64,000 nt of DNA from Amylibacter sp. SFDW26 (GTDB lineage: Bacteria > Pseudomonadota > Alphaproteobacteria > Rhodobacterales > Rhodobacteraceae). The stretch covers positions 186,001-250,000 of the forward strand of contig NZ_WEIC01000001.1 of NCBI RefSeq assembly GCF_009184395.1, written 5' to 3'. Position numbers and translations under genes: made by a program. The notes beneath the pieces are model-generated. The model was not told the origin of the DNA and did not search any database. It saw only the letters and a program-made list of their open reading frames with translations. Shown here piece after piece: positions 8,588-16,518 of this stretch (position 1 is its first letter; the number at the start of each line of letters is the position of its first letter).

Positions 8588-8593
8588 AGGAGG
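8588..8593 (+). promoter_or_regulatory. Ribosome binding site deciding the GTG start of the H-NOX gene
   Basis: A perfect AGGAGG lies 7 nt before the GTG at 8601. An upstream in-frame GTG at 8577 has no ribosome site. Starting at 8601 gives MHGMINRGLQ, the typical H-NOX N terminus, so 8601 is the supported start. Confidence 0.85.
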
Positions 8594-8600
8594 ATTGCTT

Positions 8601-9191
8601 GTGCATGGAATGATCAATCGAGGTTTGCAATGTTATATTCGAGATATTCATGGGGTTGATGTGTGGGAGGAAACATGTGAACAGGCAAAGCTGTCGTTTT
8701 ATAACTTTGAGACGATGTTGACCTATGATGATGCAACAACCGAAGATTTGTTGAAAAGTTTCAGTACGTTGATTAATCGGTCACGTGAAGAAATCCTTGA
8801 GGATTTTGGAACATATGTGGTGTCCGAAGAAACGCTGAGTGCCGTGCGGCGTTTGTTGAAACTTGGTGGCAATAACTATGTCGATTTTCTGCAATCGCTG
8901 AACTTTGTTTATGACCGTGCGAAAATGGCGGTGCCTGATTTGGATATACCGACCATGGAGTTGATCGCCAATGCGCCAAATCAATTTACGTTGCATACGC
9001 GTTTTCAGAAGCGTGGGTACGGTGCCGCATTATTGGGTTTATTACGGGCTTTGGCAGATGATTATGGGGCATTGGTTTCTATCGAACATTGCCATAAATC
9101 TCAGAAATTTGCGGATGAGGATTGTTTTAATATCACAATATTACGCGAAGATTGGTCTTCGGAGAAATACCTAGAGTTGGTGAAACACTAA
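8601..9191 (+). CDS. H-NOX (heme NO-binding, HNOB) domain protein lacking the canonical heme ligand
   Basis: This 196-residue single-domain protein starts MHGMINRGLQCYIRD and follows the H-NOX pattern throughout. Aligning FLQSLNFVYDRAKMAVPDL without gaps to the soluble guanylate cyclase segment FLQNLDALHDHL..., the proximal heme His (His105 in beta-1) falls on Tyr104 (codon 8910-8912). The YxSxR heme-propionate motif falls on T133-R-F135-Q-K137, so all three key residues differ. The gene overlaps the next start by one base (TAATG) and the partner is an HNOBA-GGDEF cyclase, as in roseobacter NO-signalling pairs. It may bind heme by Tyr, bind something else, or act without heme. Family membership is clear; ligand state is inference. 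Confidence 0.88.
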   Translation: MHGMINRGLQCYIRDIHGVDVWEETCEQAKLSFYNFETMLTYDDATTEDLLKSFSTLINRSREEILEDFGTYVVSEETLSAVRRLLKLGGNNYVDFLQSLNFVYDRAKMAVPDLDIPTMELIANAPNQFTLHTRFQKRGYGAALLGLLRALADDYGALVSIEHCHKSQKFADEDCFNITILREDWSSEKYLELVKH

Positions 9192-10213
9192 TGGGTGCGG
9201 CGTTACCCTTTCCAACCCACGATTTGAATAATGGGATATCCGACACCAACACATTGAATGTGTTATTACCTATGCATGTACAGCTGGATGGAGAGGGGGG
9301 CATTACGCATGTAGGCCCCACTTTTGCGAAACTGTTTCCTGAAAACACTGATTTTATAGGACAAAACCTGTTTCAATATATCCGCGTTTTATATCCGCGC
9401 GATATCCAAGAACATTCTGATTTAAATACACATTTTTCCCAACCTCTTACAGCACAATTAAAAGTCATAGACCCGATTGAATTAAAAGCTGTGGTGGTGC
9501 CTGTGGCTGGGCAAACGGGGGTGTTAATAAATTTCGCATTTGGAACATCGTTAAAACAGGCGGTTTCTAAATGGCACTTGAACAGTACTGATTTTTCACC
9601 TGCGGACCCTTCCGTTGAAATGCTGTATGTGATCGAGGTGCAATCGGCGCTATTAGAGGAATCTAAAAGTTTAAACAGACGGTTGAATGGTCAATGGGAA
9701 GAAGCCGAGGAAAAAGCGTACTCTGATCCTTTAACTGGGCTGTCCAACAGACGCGCATTGAAACGGTATATGCACCGAATGCGGCGTAGGAGAAATGACA
9801 CTGGGTTTGCTTTGTTTCTGATTGATTTGGATCACTTTAAAAACGTGAATGATACCTTGGGGCATGATGCTGGCGATAAGGTATTACAACAGGTTGCTGA
9901 GATACTGTTAAATGAAACACGCCCGAACGATATTGTTGTGCGTACGGGCGGTGATGAATTTGTTTTGGTGATTGAAGATGCACATGATATGGAAGTTTTG
10001 TCCACGATCGCTGCGCGGATCATATCCAAGGTTGAGCGGCCTATATTCTTAGATAAAAAACGTTGCAATGTCGGTGCGAGTATTGGCATTATTCAAAGCA
10101 CTACATCAATTAATCATTCTATCGATACGATCCTAAAACAAGCGGATGACGCACTGTATCAATCCAAACGGGATGGGCGTGGGTGTTATGTGTTTGGAAG
10201 AATGAGTAACTGA
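9191..10213 (+). CDS. Diguanylate cyclase with N-terminal HNOBA-type sensor domain
   Basis: This 340-residue protein has an N-terminal domain (about residues 20-150) that opens with LLPMHVQLDGEGGITHVGPT, the signature of the HNOB-associated PAS-like domain of guanylate cyclases. A linker helix leads to a GGDEF domain (about 180-340). The active site GGDEF is intact at residues 253-257, and an RxxD inhibitory site (RPND, 244-247) lies exactly five residues before it, so the enzyme should make c-di-GMP and be product-inhibited. The start overlaps the H-NOX stop (TAATG at 9189-9193), implying coupled translation and a stoichiometric complex. An upstream in-frame start at 9152 lies within the H-NOX gene and is unlikely. 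Confidence 0.9.
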   Translation: MGAALPFPTHDLNNGISDTNTLNVLLPMHVQLDGEGGITHVGPTFAKLFPENTDFIGQNLFQYIRVLYPRDIQEHSDLNTHFSQPLTAQLKVIDPIELKAVVVPVAGQTGVLINFAFGTSLKQAVSKWHLNSTDFSPADPSVEMLYVIEVQSALLEESKSLNRRLNGQWEEAEEKAYSDPLTGLSNRRALKRYMHRMRRRRNDTGFALFLIDLDHFKNVNDTLGHDAGDKVLQQVAEILLNETRPNDIVVRTGGDEFVLVIEDAHDMEVLSTIAARIISKVERPIFLDKKRCNVGASIGIIQSTTSINHSIDTILKQADDALYQSKRDGRGCYVFGRMSN

Positions 10214-10223
10214 TCTGTTTCTG

Positions 10224-10378
10224 AAGTGTGCTGTCCGTTCAGGTGTGCAACTTAACATGCTGCAAAAATGGATGGGCATGCTTCCATCACCACCACAGCT
10301 ATCTACGTTAACGCTGTTGGGCCAGAGGGGTTGGAGATTGCGGATCGGATGTGGTGCGAGTTTGTAGCTAGTTGGTAA
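10224..10378 (+). pseudogene. Frameshifted C-terminal remnant of a tyrosine recombinase (integrase)
   Basis: From 10224 the frame reads AVRSGVQLNMLQKWMG; after one missing base at about 10277 the next frame continues HASITTTAIYVNAVGPEGLE and then IADRMWCEFVASW before a TAA at 10376-10378. This is the well-known C-terminal block of site-specific tyrosine recombinases, including the catalytic His and the nucleophilic Tyr. Nothing of the rest of the gene is visible upstream, where the intact cyclase gene ends at 10213. It is a dead fragment lying 139 bp from tRNA-His. Confidence 0.8.
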
Positions 10379-10477
10379 TTTGAAGTTTAATTTATCTTTC
10401 ATGAAGTGACTCGAATAGGCCATTAATGAACATATGTTTCCACTGCTACGCTAAATAAAAAAGAGACTAAAAATACA

Positions 10478-10507
10478 AAAGGCTCAGCATGTTAGTGCTA
10501 AGCCTTT
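10478..10507 (-). terminator. Terminator of the tRNA-His transcript
   Basis: AAAGGCTCAGCA and TGCTAAGCCTTT form a 12-bp stem with one mismatch and a 6-nt loop, 10 bp beyond the 3' end of tRNA-His. Read on the minus strand it is followed by TGTATTTTTAG, so it fits an intrinsic terminator for the tRNA. Confidence 0.7.
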
Positions 10508-10516
10508 GATTTTAAT

Positions 10517-10592
10517 GGTACCAGCGCCCCGGCTCGAACGGGGGGCCTCTTGATCCACAATCAAGCGCTCTAACCTACTGAGCTACGCCGGC
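10517..10592 (-). tRNA. tRNA-His (anticodon GTG)
   Basis: The minus strand reads a complete 76-nt cloverleaf with encoded CCA. The anticodon arm CTTGA-TTGTGGA-TCAAG carries GTG, the D arm contains AGCTCAGTAGGTTAGAGC, and the T arm has the GTTCGAG loop. The acceptor stem is GCCGGCG with CGCTGGT, with a G-T closing pair and A as discriminator. An A73 discriminator without an encoded extra G at position -1 is the known alphaproteobacterial tRNA-His form. Confidence 0.93.
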
Positions 10593-10696
10593 ACTGCGGT
10601 GGGATTTAACTGCCAATTTCCATTAATGCAAGAGCAGAGTGGCCTTGAAATTCACGAATAGTCTTGTTAGCGGTAATTTTCTGCAAGGAGAATATC

Positions 10697-10882
10697 ATGG
10701 GTATCAATTCAGAACAAGAAATTGAAGCAAATCTACAAATTGGGCCAACATCATCTGGAATGGTGCGTTTGTTCATTGATGCAGGTCAAACGGAAATCCC
10801 ATTGGATTTTGATCCTGACGAAGCAGATGAGATTGCCGAAGAAATTCGAGCTGCTGCTGCTCGGGCACGCGCTGTTAAGTAA
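10697..10882 (+). CDS. DUF6324 family protein
   Basis: This small acidic protein of 61 residues starts MGINSEQEIEANLQIGPTSS at an ATG with an AAGGAG ribosome site; an upstream in-frame start at 10664 has none. The pattern MVRLFIDAGQTEIPLDFDPDEADEIAEEIRAAA is that of DUF6324, a short conserved protein of Rhodobacterales. Function unknown. Its 3' end overlaps by 8 bp the end of the convergent glycosyltransferase gene. Confidence 0.8.
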   Translation: MGINSEQEIEANLQIGPTSSGMVRLFIDAGQTEIPLDFDPDEADEIAEEIRAAAARARAVK

Positions 10883-12599
10883 ACGGTTTCTGTAGGTGTT
10901 TCTGTTGCCAAAAGCCTAAATCTATCAGTCTCTTGCGGTAACGATCTGCTTGTGCAGACATTGAATATTCCGTTTTCATTAGTAATTGTCCTTTTTGCGC
11001 TTTTACAGCTGCTGCATCTTGGTTTTCATAAACCCAAAGCATTTTCTCTGCGACCGCATCTGGGGAAACATCTGCCCATGACGCTCCTTTCGTTTCTAAA
11101 ATAGTATGATTGCTTGCAGTTGGTATCAGTTGTGTTGGTAGTAATGTTGCTGTTGCCGGTGTGCAAAAATCTGTCACACCGCCATAACCTGTTGTGATGA
11201 CAGGGCGGTTATAAAGCAGAGCATAGGCTGGAATATATCCGAATCCTTCTGCACGGTGAGTGGAAATGACTGCACTTGCATCTGCTATCATTTGATGGAA
11301 CTGGGATGTACTGCAAAAAGATTCAATCAGTATGATACGGGGATCAAGAGAGGACATTTCACGTAATTTTCCTATTTGATCGTTTGGATCCCCCCAATGT
11401 TTCGGTTCCGTTGGTGTTGTTTTGAGAATTAATTGACAGTCTGGGTGCGACTTTTGCGGGAACGCAACCTGGAAGCCATGCGCAGAGGCTAAAGGATTTT
11501 TACGCTCTACAGATGAATGGAAGTCAAAGGCATTTAAAAGTGTAAATTTCTTTGGATTTGCGCGCGATTTAATTTGAGCAAGTGGTTCTATCCCTTTTTT
11601 CATAGTGATTACGGGATTGTCTGTTTGCTTTCGATAAATATCTGTTACAAATTTTGAGGGTGTCCAGATTTCATCCATAGCAGATATTCCTGTGACGTGC
11701 TCTTTTGGTAAAGCCTGAAATTCCCACAATAAAAAACCTATATTATAAGCTGTTTGATCCATTGGCTTTACGCGATCTGCATTTAAATGATGGAGATGTA
11801 CAGGGTGAGTTAGTGCATTTGGGCTGGCTAGGTTTTGCTGCCATTTCATGGCTTCGACATCGATCATACAGGGCGCAAGCCCGAGTTTTTGAAAACACTG
11901 TGCACTCATACGTGCATTTTGACCAAGGCCGGTTGGGCTGTTTGAGAGGCCATAAATACTTAAGCTTGAGGGAACAACGGGGGGTGCTTTAGGCAGATTT
12001 TCTATGCTGTGTGCATGTAACTTTTCGATTGCGGTGCTTAATTCAAAAGGCGCTAGAATAGGGTGGTTCGCACGCTTAATGAGACGTTGGGCAGCCCCTG
12101 TCGTTTTTAGTGAATGTATTGGGCGCTTCCGTTTCCATTCTGCAATTTTTAATATCAGCTTTAGGAAATGGTTTTTGGTGTTTGAGTGTACAACAGATAA
12201 ATCGTTTGATTGGATGAGAATAGTCCAGAATAACCGCATTAATCGTATATATTCCAGAAACCGATGATATCTGATTTTTGATGCTAAAGTTGGTCGGGTA
12301 AACATATCGCAAAACAAGGTCGTTCTTGGTGCAGATGAGATGGATTTGATAATATTTTGCTGCGCCATTGCAAATTTTGCACGTGACTTTACGGAAAATT
12401 TCATTTGTGCATCAGAGGCGGGAAGCCCTGTAATTGTGTGAAACTCTTCACATTGGGATAAATAAGACAAAGATAGGCGCATAGCTTCCAATGTCTGTGC
12501 ATTCTGTGTTGGGGGAAACCGACCGATGATTACTGCTTTGGTTGGGCATTTTAGTTTGCCTGCGGAGTGTACATTTAGGAAATTTGGATGTGTTACCAT
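10875..12599 (-). CDS. Glycosyltransferase (GT4-like)
   Basis: This 574-residue protein has a C-terminal GT-B catalytic half (about residues 215-560): GLSNSPTGLGQNARM opens the domain, and DASAVISTHRAEGFGYIPAYAL is the donor-binding EGFG(Y)xxxE-type motif, except that the usual final Glu is replaced by Ala/Tyr. The first 200 residues are basic and not recognisable. It probably transfers a sugar from a nucleotide sugar to a surface polysaccharide or lipid, in the cytoplasm. It lies alone, with no other surface-polysaccharide genes beside it. Confidence 0.75.
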   Translation of the reverse strand: MVTHPNFLNVHSAGKLKCPTKAVIIGRFPPTQNAQTLEAMRLSLSYLSQCEEFHTITGLPASDAQMKFSVKSRAKFAMAQQNIIKSISSAPRTTLFCDMFTRPTLASKIRYHRFLEYIRLMRLFWTILIQSNDLSVVHSNTKNHFLKLILKIAEWKRKRPIHSLKTTGAAQRLIKRANHPILAPFELSTAIEKLHAHSIENLPKAPPVVPSSLSIYGLSNSPTGLGQNARMSAQCFQKLGLAPCMIDVEAMKWQQNLASPNALTHPVHLHHLNADRVKPMDQTAYNIGFLLWEFQALPKEHVTGISAMDEIWTPSKFVTDIYRKQTDNPVITMKKGIEPLAQIKSRANPKKFTLLNAFDFHSSVERKNPLASAHGFQVAFPQKSHPDCQLILKTTPTEPKHWGDPNDQIGKLREMSSLDPRIILIESFCSTSQFHQMIADASAVISTHRAEGFGYIPAYALLYNRPVITTGYGGVTDFCTPATATLLPTQLIPTASNHTILETKGASWADVSPDAVAEKMLWVYENQDAAAVKAQKGQLLMKTEYSMSAQADRYRKRLIDLGFWQQKHLQKPFT

Positions 12600-12729
12600 G
12601 GAGCCCTCATATTTATGGCTCTAAGATGATTACTAAACTTTAAAACTCACTTAATTCAAACAGTTTAAATCGTAATACCTTGCTATTTAGTGGTGCGAAC
12701 ACTATCTTGAGTTTTGGCGGGTTCTGCCC

Positions 12730-12865
12730 TTCTCGTGCTATAGGTTTTATTCCAGTGGCCGATAATCTTTCTGACGGGAGCTGGCTCTGTTTTGGTCGTG
12801 GCCTTTTTACCTGGCGCCCACCTAGTTCAACTAGGCTCTCAGGAATTCATACACCTACACGGTTG
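12730..12865 (+). ncRNA. Structured RNA candidate with a 6S-like fold
   Basis: The 279-bp gap between the glycosyltransferase and tdh has no credible ORF but can fold strongly. The closing stem has three parts: CGTG 12734-12737 with CACG 12858-12861, TAGGT 12741-12745 with ACCTA 12853-12857, ATTCC 12749-12753 with GGAAT 12842-12846. Then comes a large bubble, an inner stem GGGAGC 12776-12781 with GCGCCC 12814-12819, and a small hairpin (CCTAG-TTCAA-CTAGG, 12821-12835) on the 3' side of the bubble. This layout resembles 6S RNA, and the CCTGGCGCCCACCTAG stretch recalls alphaproteobacterial 6S, but I cannot confirm it. Strand and ends are tentative, and no clear promoter or terminator is visible. 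Confidence 0.45.
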
Positions 12866-12878
12866 CGTTGATGTAAAT

Positions 12879-13931
12879 CTAATGTGGGCCCGCCACTTTC
12901 CAATCCAAAACCACTTTGCCGCTTAGGCCACTTTTCATCGTGGCAAAGCCTTCTTGGAAATTATCCACGTTAAAACGGTGCGTGATCACACGGCTGACAT
13001 CTAAACCATTTTGTAGCATGGCGATCATTTTATACCATGTCTCAAAAATCTCACGGCCATAGACACCTTTTATGGTGATGGCTTTAAAAACGATACGCGA
13101 CCAATCCACTGGGGATTTACCTGGTGGGATACCAAGCAGGGCTATGCGGCCGCCCATAACCATGGCTTCGACCATCTGATCCAAGGCTTGTTGGTTACCT
13201 GACATTTCTAGGCCAACGTCAAAACCTTGAGTCATTTTCAATTGATGGATGACGTCGTTTAAATCTTGGGTTGCTACATTTACGGGAACAACATCCGCGA
13301 CTTTTTCTGCAAGTGCCAAACGGTCGGCGTTTATATCTGTAATCACTACATTTCGTGCACCTGCATGACGCGCTACGGCTGCTGCCATGATGCCGATGGG
13401 GCCTGCGCCTGTGATCAAGACATCTTCGCCTACAAGATCGTAAGACAGGGCAGTGTGGACAGCATTGCCAAGTGGATCAAGAATTGCGCCTATGTCATCG
13501 CTGATCTCATCAGGTAAGGGAACGACGTTGAATGCGGGCAGCCGTAAGTATTCTGCAAACGCCCCTTGTTCGTTTACGCCTATGCCACGTGTTTCTGGAT
13601 CAAGGTGGAATTTACCTGCGCGCGACTGGCGGCTGTTTTTACCAATTAAGTGACCTTCGCCAGAGCAGCGTTGACCCAGTTTGAGGTCTTTGACATTTTT
13701 CCCAAGCTCAACAATTTCACCCGCAAACTCGTGACCAGTGACTAGAGATAGGGGAACGGTTTTTTGTGCCCATTCATCCCAGTTCCAGATATGTATGTCT
13801 GTGCCACAAATGCCTGTTTTGTTGATGCGGATTAAAACATCGTCTGGGCCGATTTCAGGGACTGGTCTGTGTTCCATCCATAACCCCACTTCTGGTTTGG
13901 ATTTAACGAGGGTTTTCATTTCGTTGGTCAT
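12879..13931 (-). CDS. tdh: L-threonine 3-dehydrogenase
   Basis: This 350-residue zinc-dependent medium-chain dehydrogenase has the catalytic zinc site [15 protein letters not shown], a [12 protein letters not shown] motif, and a Rossmann nucleotide site [21 protein letters not shown]. Together with Kbl it converts threonine via 2-amino-3-ketobutyrate to glycine and acetyl-CoA. One oddity: the structural-zinc four-Cys lobe common in the family is largely missing (only one Cys, in [11 protein letters not shown]). The start overlaps the kbl stop (ATGA), so the two are translationally coupled. Confidence 0.95.
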   Translation of the reverse strand: MTNEMKTLVKSKPEVGLWMEHRPVPEIGPDDVLIRINKTGICGTDIHIWNWDEWAQKTVPLSLVTGHEFAGEIVELGKNVKDLKLGQRCSGEGHLIGKNSRQSRAGKFHLDPETRGIGVNEQGAFAEYLRLPAFNVVPLPDEISDDIGAILDPLGNAVHTALSYDLVGEDVLITGAGPIGIMAAAVARHAGARNVVITDINADRLALAEKVADVVPVNVATQDLNDVIHQLKMTQGFDVGLEMSGNQQALDQMVEAMVMGGRIALLGIPPGKSPVDWSRIVFKAITIKGVYGREIFETWYKMIAMLQNGLDVSRVITHRFNVDNFQEGFATMKSGLSGKVVLDWKVAGPH

Positions 13932-15127
13932 TTTAACACTCCAACAGCTTTGCCTGCTTTTTCAAAGGCATCTAAAGCGTAATCTAAGTCGGCACGGGTT
14001 AAGGCACTGCTCATTTGTGTGCGAATACGGGCTTTGCCTTTGGGAACGACTGGGAAGAAGAAGCCTGTGACGTAAACACCGTGTTCATATAGATGTTTGG
14101 TCATGGCTTGCGCCAGATGCGCGTCGCCCAGCATGACTGGAATAATAGGGTGATCACCTTCAAGCAGGTCAAAGCCTATATCGGTCAAACCTTTGCGCCA
14201 GTAGGCTGCATTTTCAAAAAGCTTATCCCGCAGATCATCGCTGTTTTGCACGATTTTCAGGGCTTCAATACCTGCGGCAACAACCATTGGCGGCAGAGAG
14301 TTTGAGAAGAGGTAGGGGCGTGCACGTTGACGCAATAAATCGATTACAGGTTGCGGGCCGGCGATATAACCGCCCAAGGCGCCACCCAAAGCTTTACCAA
14401 GTGTTCCCGTTATGATGTCCACATCCACGTCGAAATGGGCAGGGGTGCCCGCGCCTTTGGGACCCATGAAACCTGTTGAGTGGCAATCATCAACCATGAC
14501 GATGGCATTGTATTCTTCGGCTAATTCAGTGATCGCAGGTAGGTTTGCCAAATAACCGTCCATTGAGAATACACCGTCTGTGGCAATCATGATGAAACGT
14601 GCGCCGTCTGATTTGGCAGCTTTTAGTTGTGCTTCCAAATCCGTCATATCAGAATTGGCATAACGATAGCGTTTTGCTTTGCATAAACGGATGCCATCAA
14701 TAATGGAGGCGTGGTTCAGGCTGTCGGAGATGATTGCATCTTCTGGACCTAGCAGCGGTTCGAACAGACCGCCATTTGCATCAAAACAGGCAGCGAACAA
14801 GATTGCGTCATCTTTGTTCAGAAATTTTGCAAGATCTTGTTCCAAGGTGCGATGCAAATCTTGTGTGCCACAGATGAAACGGACAGAGGCCATGCCGTAA
14901 CCGTGTGTGTCTATGGAGGATTGCGCGACTTTGCTAAGCTCTTTGCTGTCTGCCAGCCCAAGGTAGTTATTCGCGCACAGGTTCACAACCTTTTTGGGCC
15001 CTGCATCTGTTTCAACAGAAATACGACCGCTTTGTGGGGAGGTGATCAGACGCTCTTGTTTATAAAGGCCATCGGTTTTGATTTGATCAAGTGTCGTGCA
15101 GATGTGGTCTAAAAAGGGGGTGTGCAT
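13928..15127 (-). CDS. kbl: Glycine C-acetyltransferase (2-amino-3-ketobutyrate CoA ligase)
   Basis: This 399-residue protein is of full family length and belongs to the alpha-oxoamine synthase group of PLP enzymes. Visible motifs are [12 protein letters not shown] at the substrate side, the [13 protein letters not shown] aspartate region, and the PLP-lysine segment [14 protein letters not shown]. It cleaves 2-amino-3-ketobutyrate with CoA to glycine and acetyl-CoA. It is the first gene of the kbl-tdh operon, preceded by GGAT/ATCC operator-like repeats and by the XRE-cupin regulator gene on the same strand. Confidence 0.95.
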   Translation of the reverse strand: MHTPFLDHICTTLDQIKTDGLYKQERLITSPQSGRISVETDAGPKKVVNLCANNYLGLADSKELSKVAQSSIDTHGYGMASVRFICGTQDLHRTLEQDLAKFLNKDDAILFAACFDANGGLFEPLLGPEDAIISDSLNHASIIDGIRLCKAKRYRYANSDMTDLEAQLKAAKSDGARFIMIATDGVFSMDGYLANLPAITELAEEYNAIVMVDDCHSTGFMGPKGAGTPAHFDVDVDIITGTLGKALGGALGGYIAGPQPVIDLLRQRARPYLFSNSLPPMVVAAGIEALKIVQNSDDLRDKLFENAAYWRKGLTDIGFDLLEGDHPIIPVMLGDAHLAQAMTKHLYEHGVYVTGFFFPVVPKGKARIRTQMSSALTRADLDYALDAFEKAGKAVGVLK

Positions 15128-15143
15128 GAGAATCTCCTGTATA

Positions 15144-15209
15144 TTGGATTTTTATCCAACATAAGGGATCATCTGTCAATATAGTGGATAAAATCCTAAA
15201 TAATGGATT
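15144..15209 (-). promoter_or_regulatory. GGAT/ATCC repeats in the kbl promoter (likely regulator operators)
   Basis: A perfect palindrome TTGGAT-TTTT-ATCCAA lies at 15144-15159, a second one GGAT-AAA-ATCC at 15186-15196, and a third GGAT at 15205-15208. All are in the 81-bp gap between the XRE-cupin regulator stop and the kbl start. The repetition of the same half-site suggests binding by the adjacent regulator. Confidence 0.55.
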
Positions 15210-15775
15210 TAGGCGTTTTTAACCACAAGGATAGCACGTGCTGTACCTGACGTTTTGATCGTATGGTCTTTGTCCGCTGCATAACGGAGAGTATCGCCTA
15301 CAGACAACGTTTCAGATTGATTATCTGATGTCACAGTAAGGGATCCTTCAAGGACGGTCAGGTGTTCGACACAACCCTTTTTGTGAGGGGCGCTGTCCAA
15401 ACAGGCATCTTCATCGAATGTAATGTCATAAATCTCGGTTTTACCGACTTCTTCGGTTGGGCTAAGAATTTTGATCACGCATTTGGCTTCGTTCTGGCGC
15501 AGTTCCGGTGTTTGATCGGCACGCAAAAATTCGATGATCGGATTATCCGCATCACTTTCATCATCCAGCAGGCCAGAGAAGTCGACGTTTAGGGCGCGCG
15601 TCAGATTCCAAAGGCTTGCAATTGTCGGGCTAGAGCCGCCGCGTTCGATTTGGGACAGCATGGAGCGTGAAATTCCAGACAATTTCGCCAATGCATCCAA
15701 GCTTAACCCTTTTGCTGTGCGCTCTTCTTTCAGGCGTTTGGCAAGGCGCAATGTAATTTCAGGGTTAGATGACAT
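15209..15775 (-). CDS. XRE-family regulator with C-terminal cupin domain
   Basis: This 188-residue protein has an N-terminal helix-turn-helix of Cro/CI type (about residues 8-65, LDALAKLSGISRSMLSQIER) and a small cupin barrel (about 105-185, HKKGCVEHLTVLEGSLTVTS). Regulators of this build sense small metabolites through the cupin. It lies directly upstream of kbl-tdh on the same strand with operator-like repeats between, so control of threonine breakdown is likely. It may be co-transcribed with kbl or drive it from the intergenic promoter. Confidence 0.88.
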   Translation of the reverse strand: MSSNPEITLRLAKRLKEERTAKGLSLDALAKLSGISRSMLSQIERGGSSPTIASLWNLTRALNVDFSGLLDDESDADNPIIEFLRADQTPELRQNEAKCVIKILSPTEEVGKTEIYDITFDEDACLDSAPHKKGCVEHLTVLEGSLTVTSDNQSETLSVGDTLRYAADKDHTIKTSGTARAILVVKNA

Positions 15776-15932
15776 CTGCTGTGTTCCGTATTCGTAAAAG
15801 TCGGATTAAAATGATCTGCATGGCGGATAAATGCAAATAGAAACTTTTACGCTTAAGGTAATATGCGTGTTTTGCACCCAATGCTTCGGATTTAGACTGG
15901 TTGAAAAGATCAGAGCGCGCTAAAGAAATTTC

Positions 15933-16496
15933 ATGGATATACAAGATATGAAACAGGCCTGCCGCCGCGCAGGATTTGCCAACCGCAAAGAAGCGCATTC
16001 TATGGGATTGGATAAAGAGGCCAATGGTCAGTTGTTGTCGTTTTTGAAACAGGCAGAACCAGATCAGGTGATTGCGGCCTATATGCCGATCCGCACAGAA
16101 GTGTCACCGTTGCCTGCCATGGCCAAAATGGTGGCGCGCGGAAACCGTGTTTGTGTGCCAGTTATCTTGGGTGAGGGGCAACCGCTAGAGTTTCATGAAT
16201 GGACGCCTGATACGGAAATGGTGGACGGTATGTTTGGTGCGGCTATTCCTAAAAATGGAACGGCTTTATTGCCAGATATCATTGTGACGCCTTTGTTGGC
16301 TTTTGATCTTGCGGGTTACCGTATGGGATACGGCGGTGGGTTCTATGATCGTACGTTTGAGAAGTTAAGTGAAACGAAAAAAGTTCTTGCGATTGGTTAT
16401 GCCTATTCAGACCAAGAAGTGATGGTCGTGCCGCGTGAAGAAACAGATTATAAGTTGAATGCTGTGATAACCGAGAAGGGCATTATTACTTTCTAA
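15933..16496 (+). CDS. 5-formyltetrahydrofolate cyclo-ligase
   Basis: This 187-residue protein of normal family length has the basic N-terminal substrate region, IAAYMPIRTEVS, and the signature MGYGGGFYDRTFEKL near residue 135. It uses ATP to convert 5-formyl-THF to 5,10-methenyl-THF in the cytoplasm. The start at 15933 begins MDIQDMKQACRR. In many alphaproteobacteria this gene (ygfA/fthC) is found with a YmdB-type phosphodiesterase; that gene is 6.8 kb downstream here, so the usual pair has been separated by inserted genes. Confidence 0.92.
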   Translation: MDIQDMKQACRRAGFANRKEAHSMGLDKEANGQLLSFLKQAEPDQVIAAYMPIRTEVSPLPAMAKMVARGNRVCVPVILGEGQPLEFHEWTPDTEMVDGMFGAAIPKNGTALLPDIIVTPLLAFDLAGYRMGYGGGFYDRTFEKLSETKKVLAIGYAYSDQEVMVVPREETDYKLNAVITEKGIITF

Positions 16497-16518
16497 ATGG
16501 AGTTTTAAGGATTTTATC

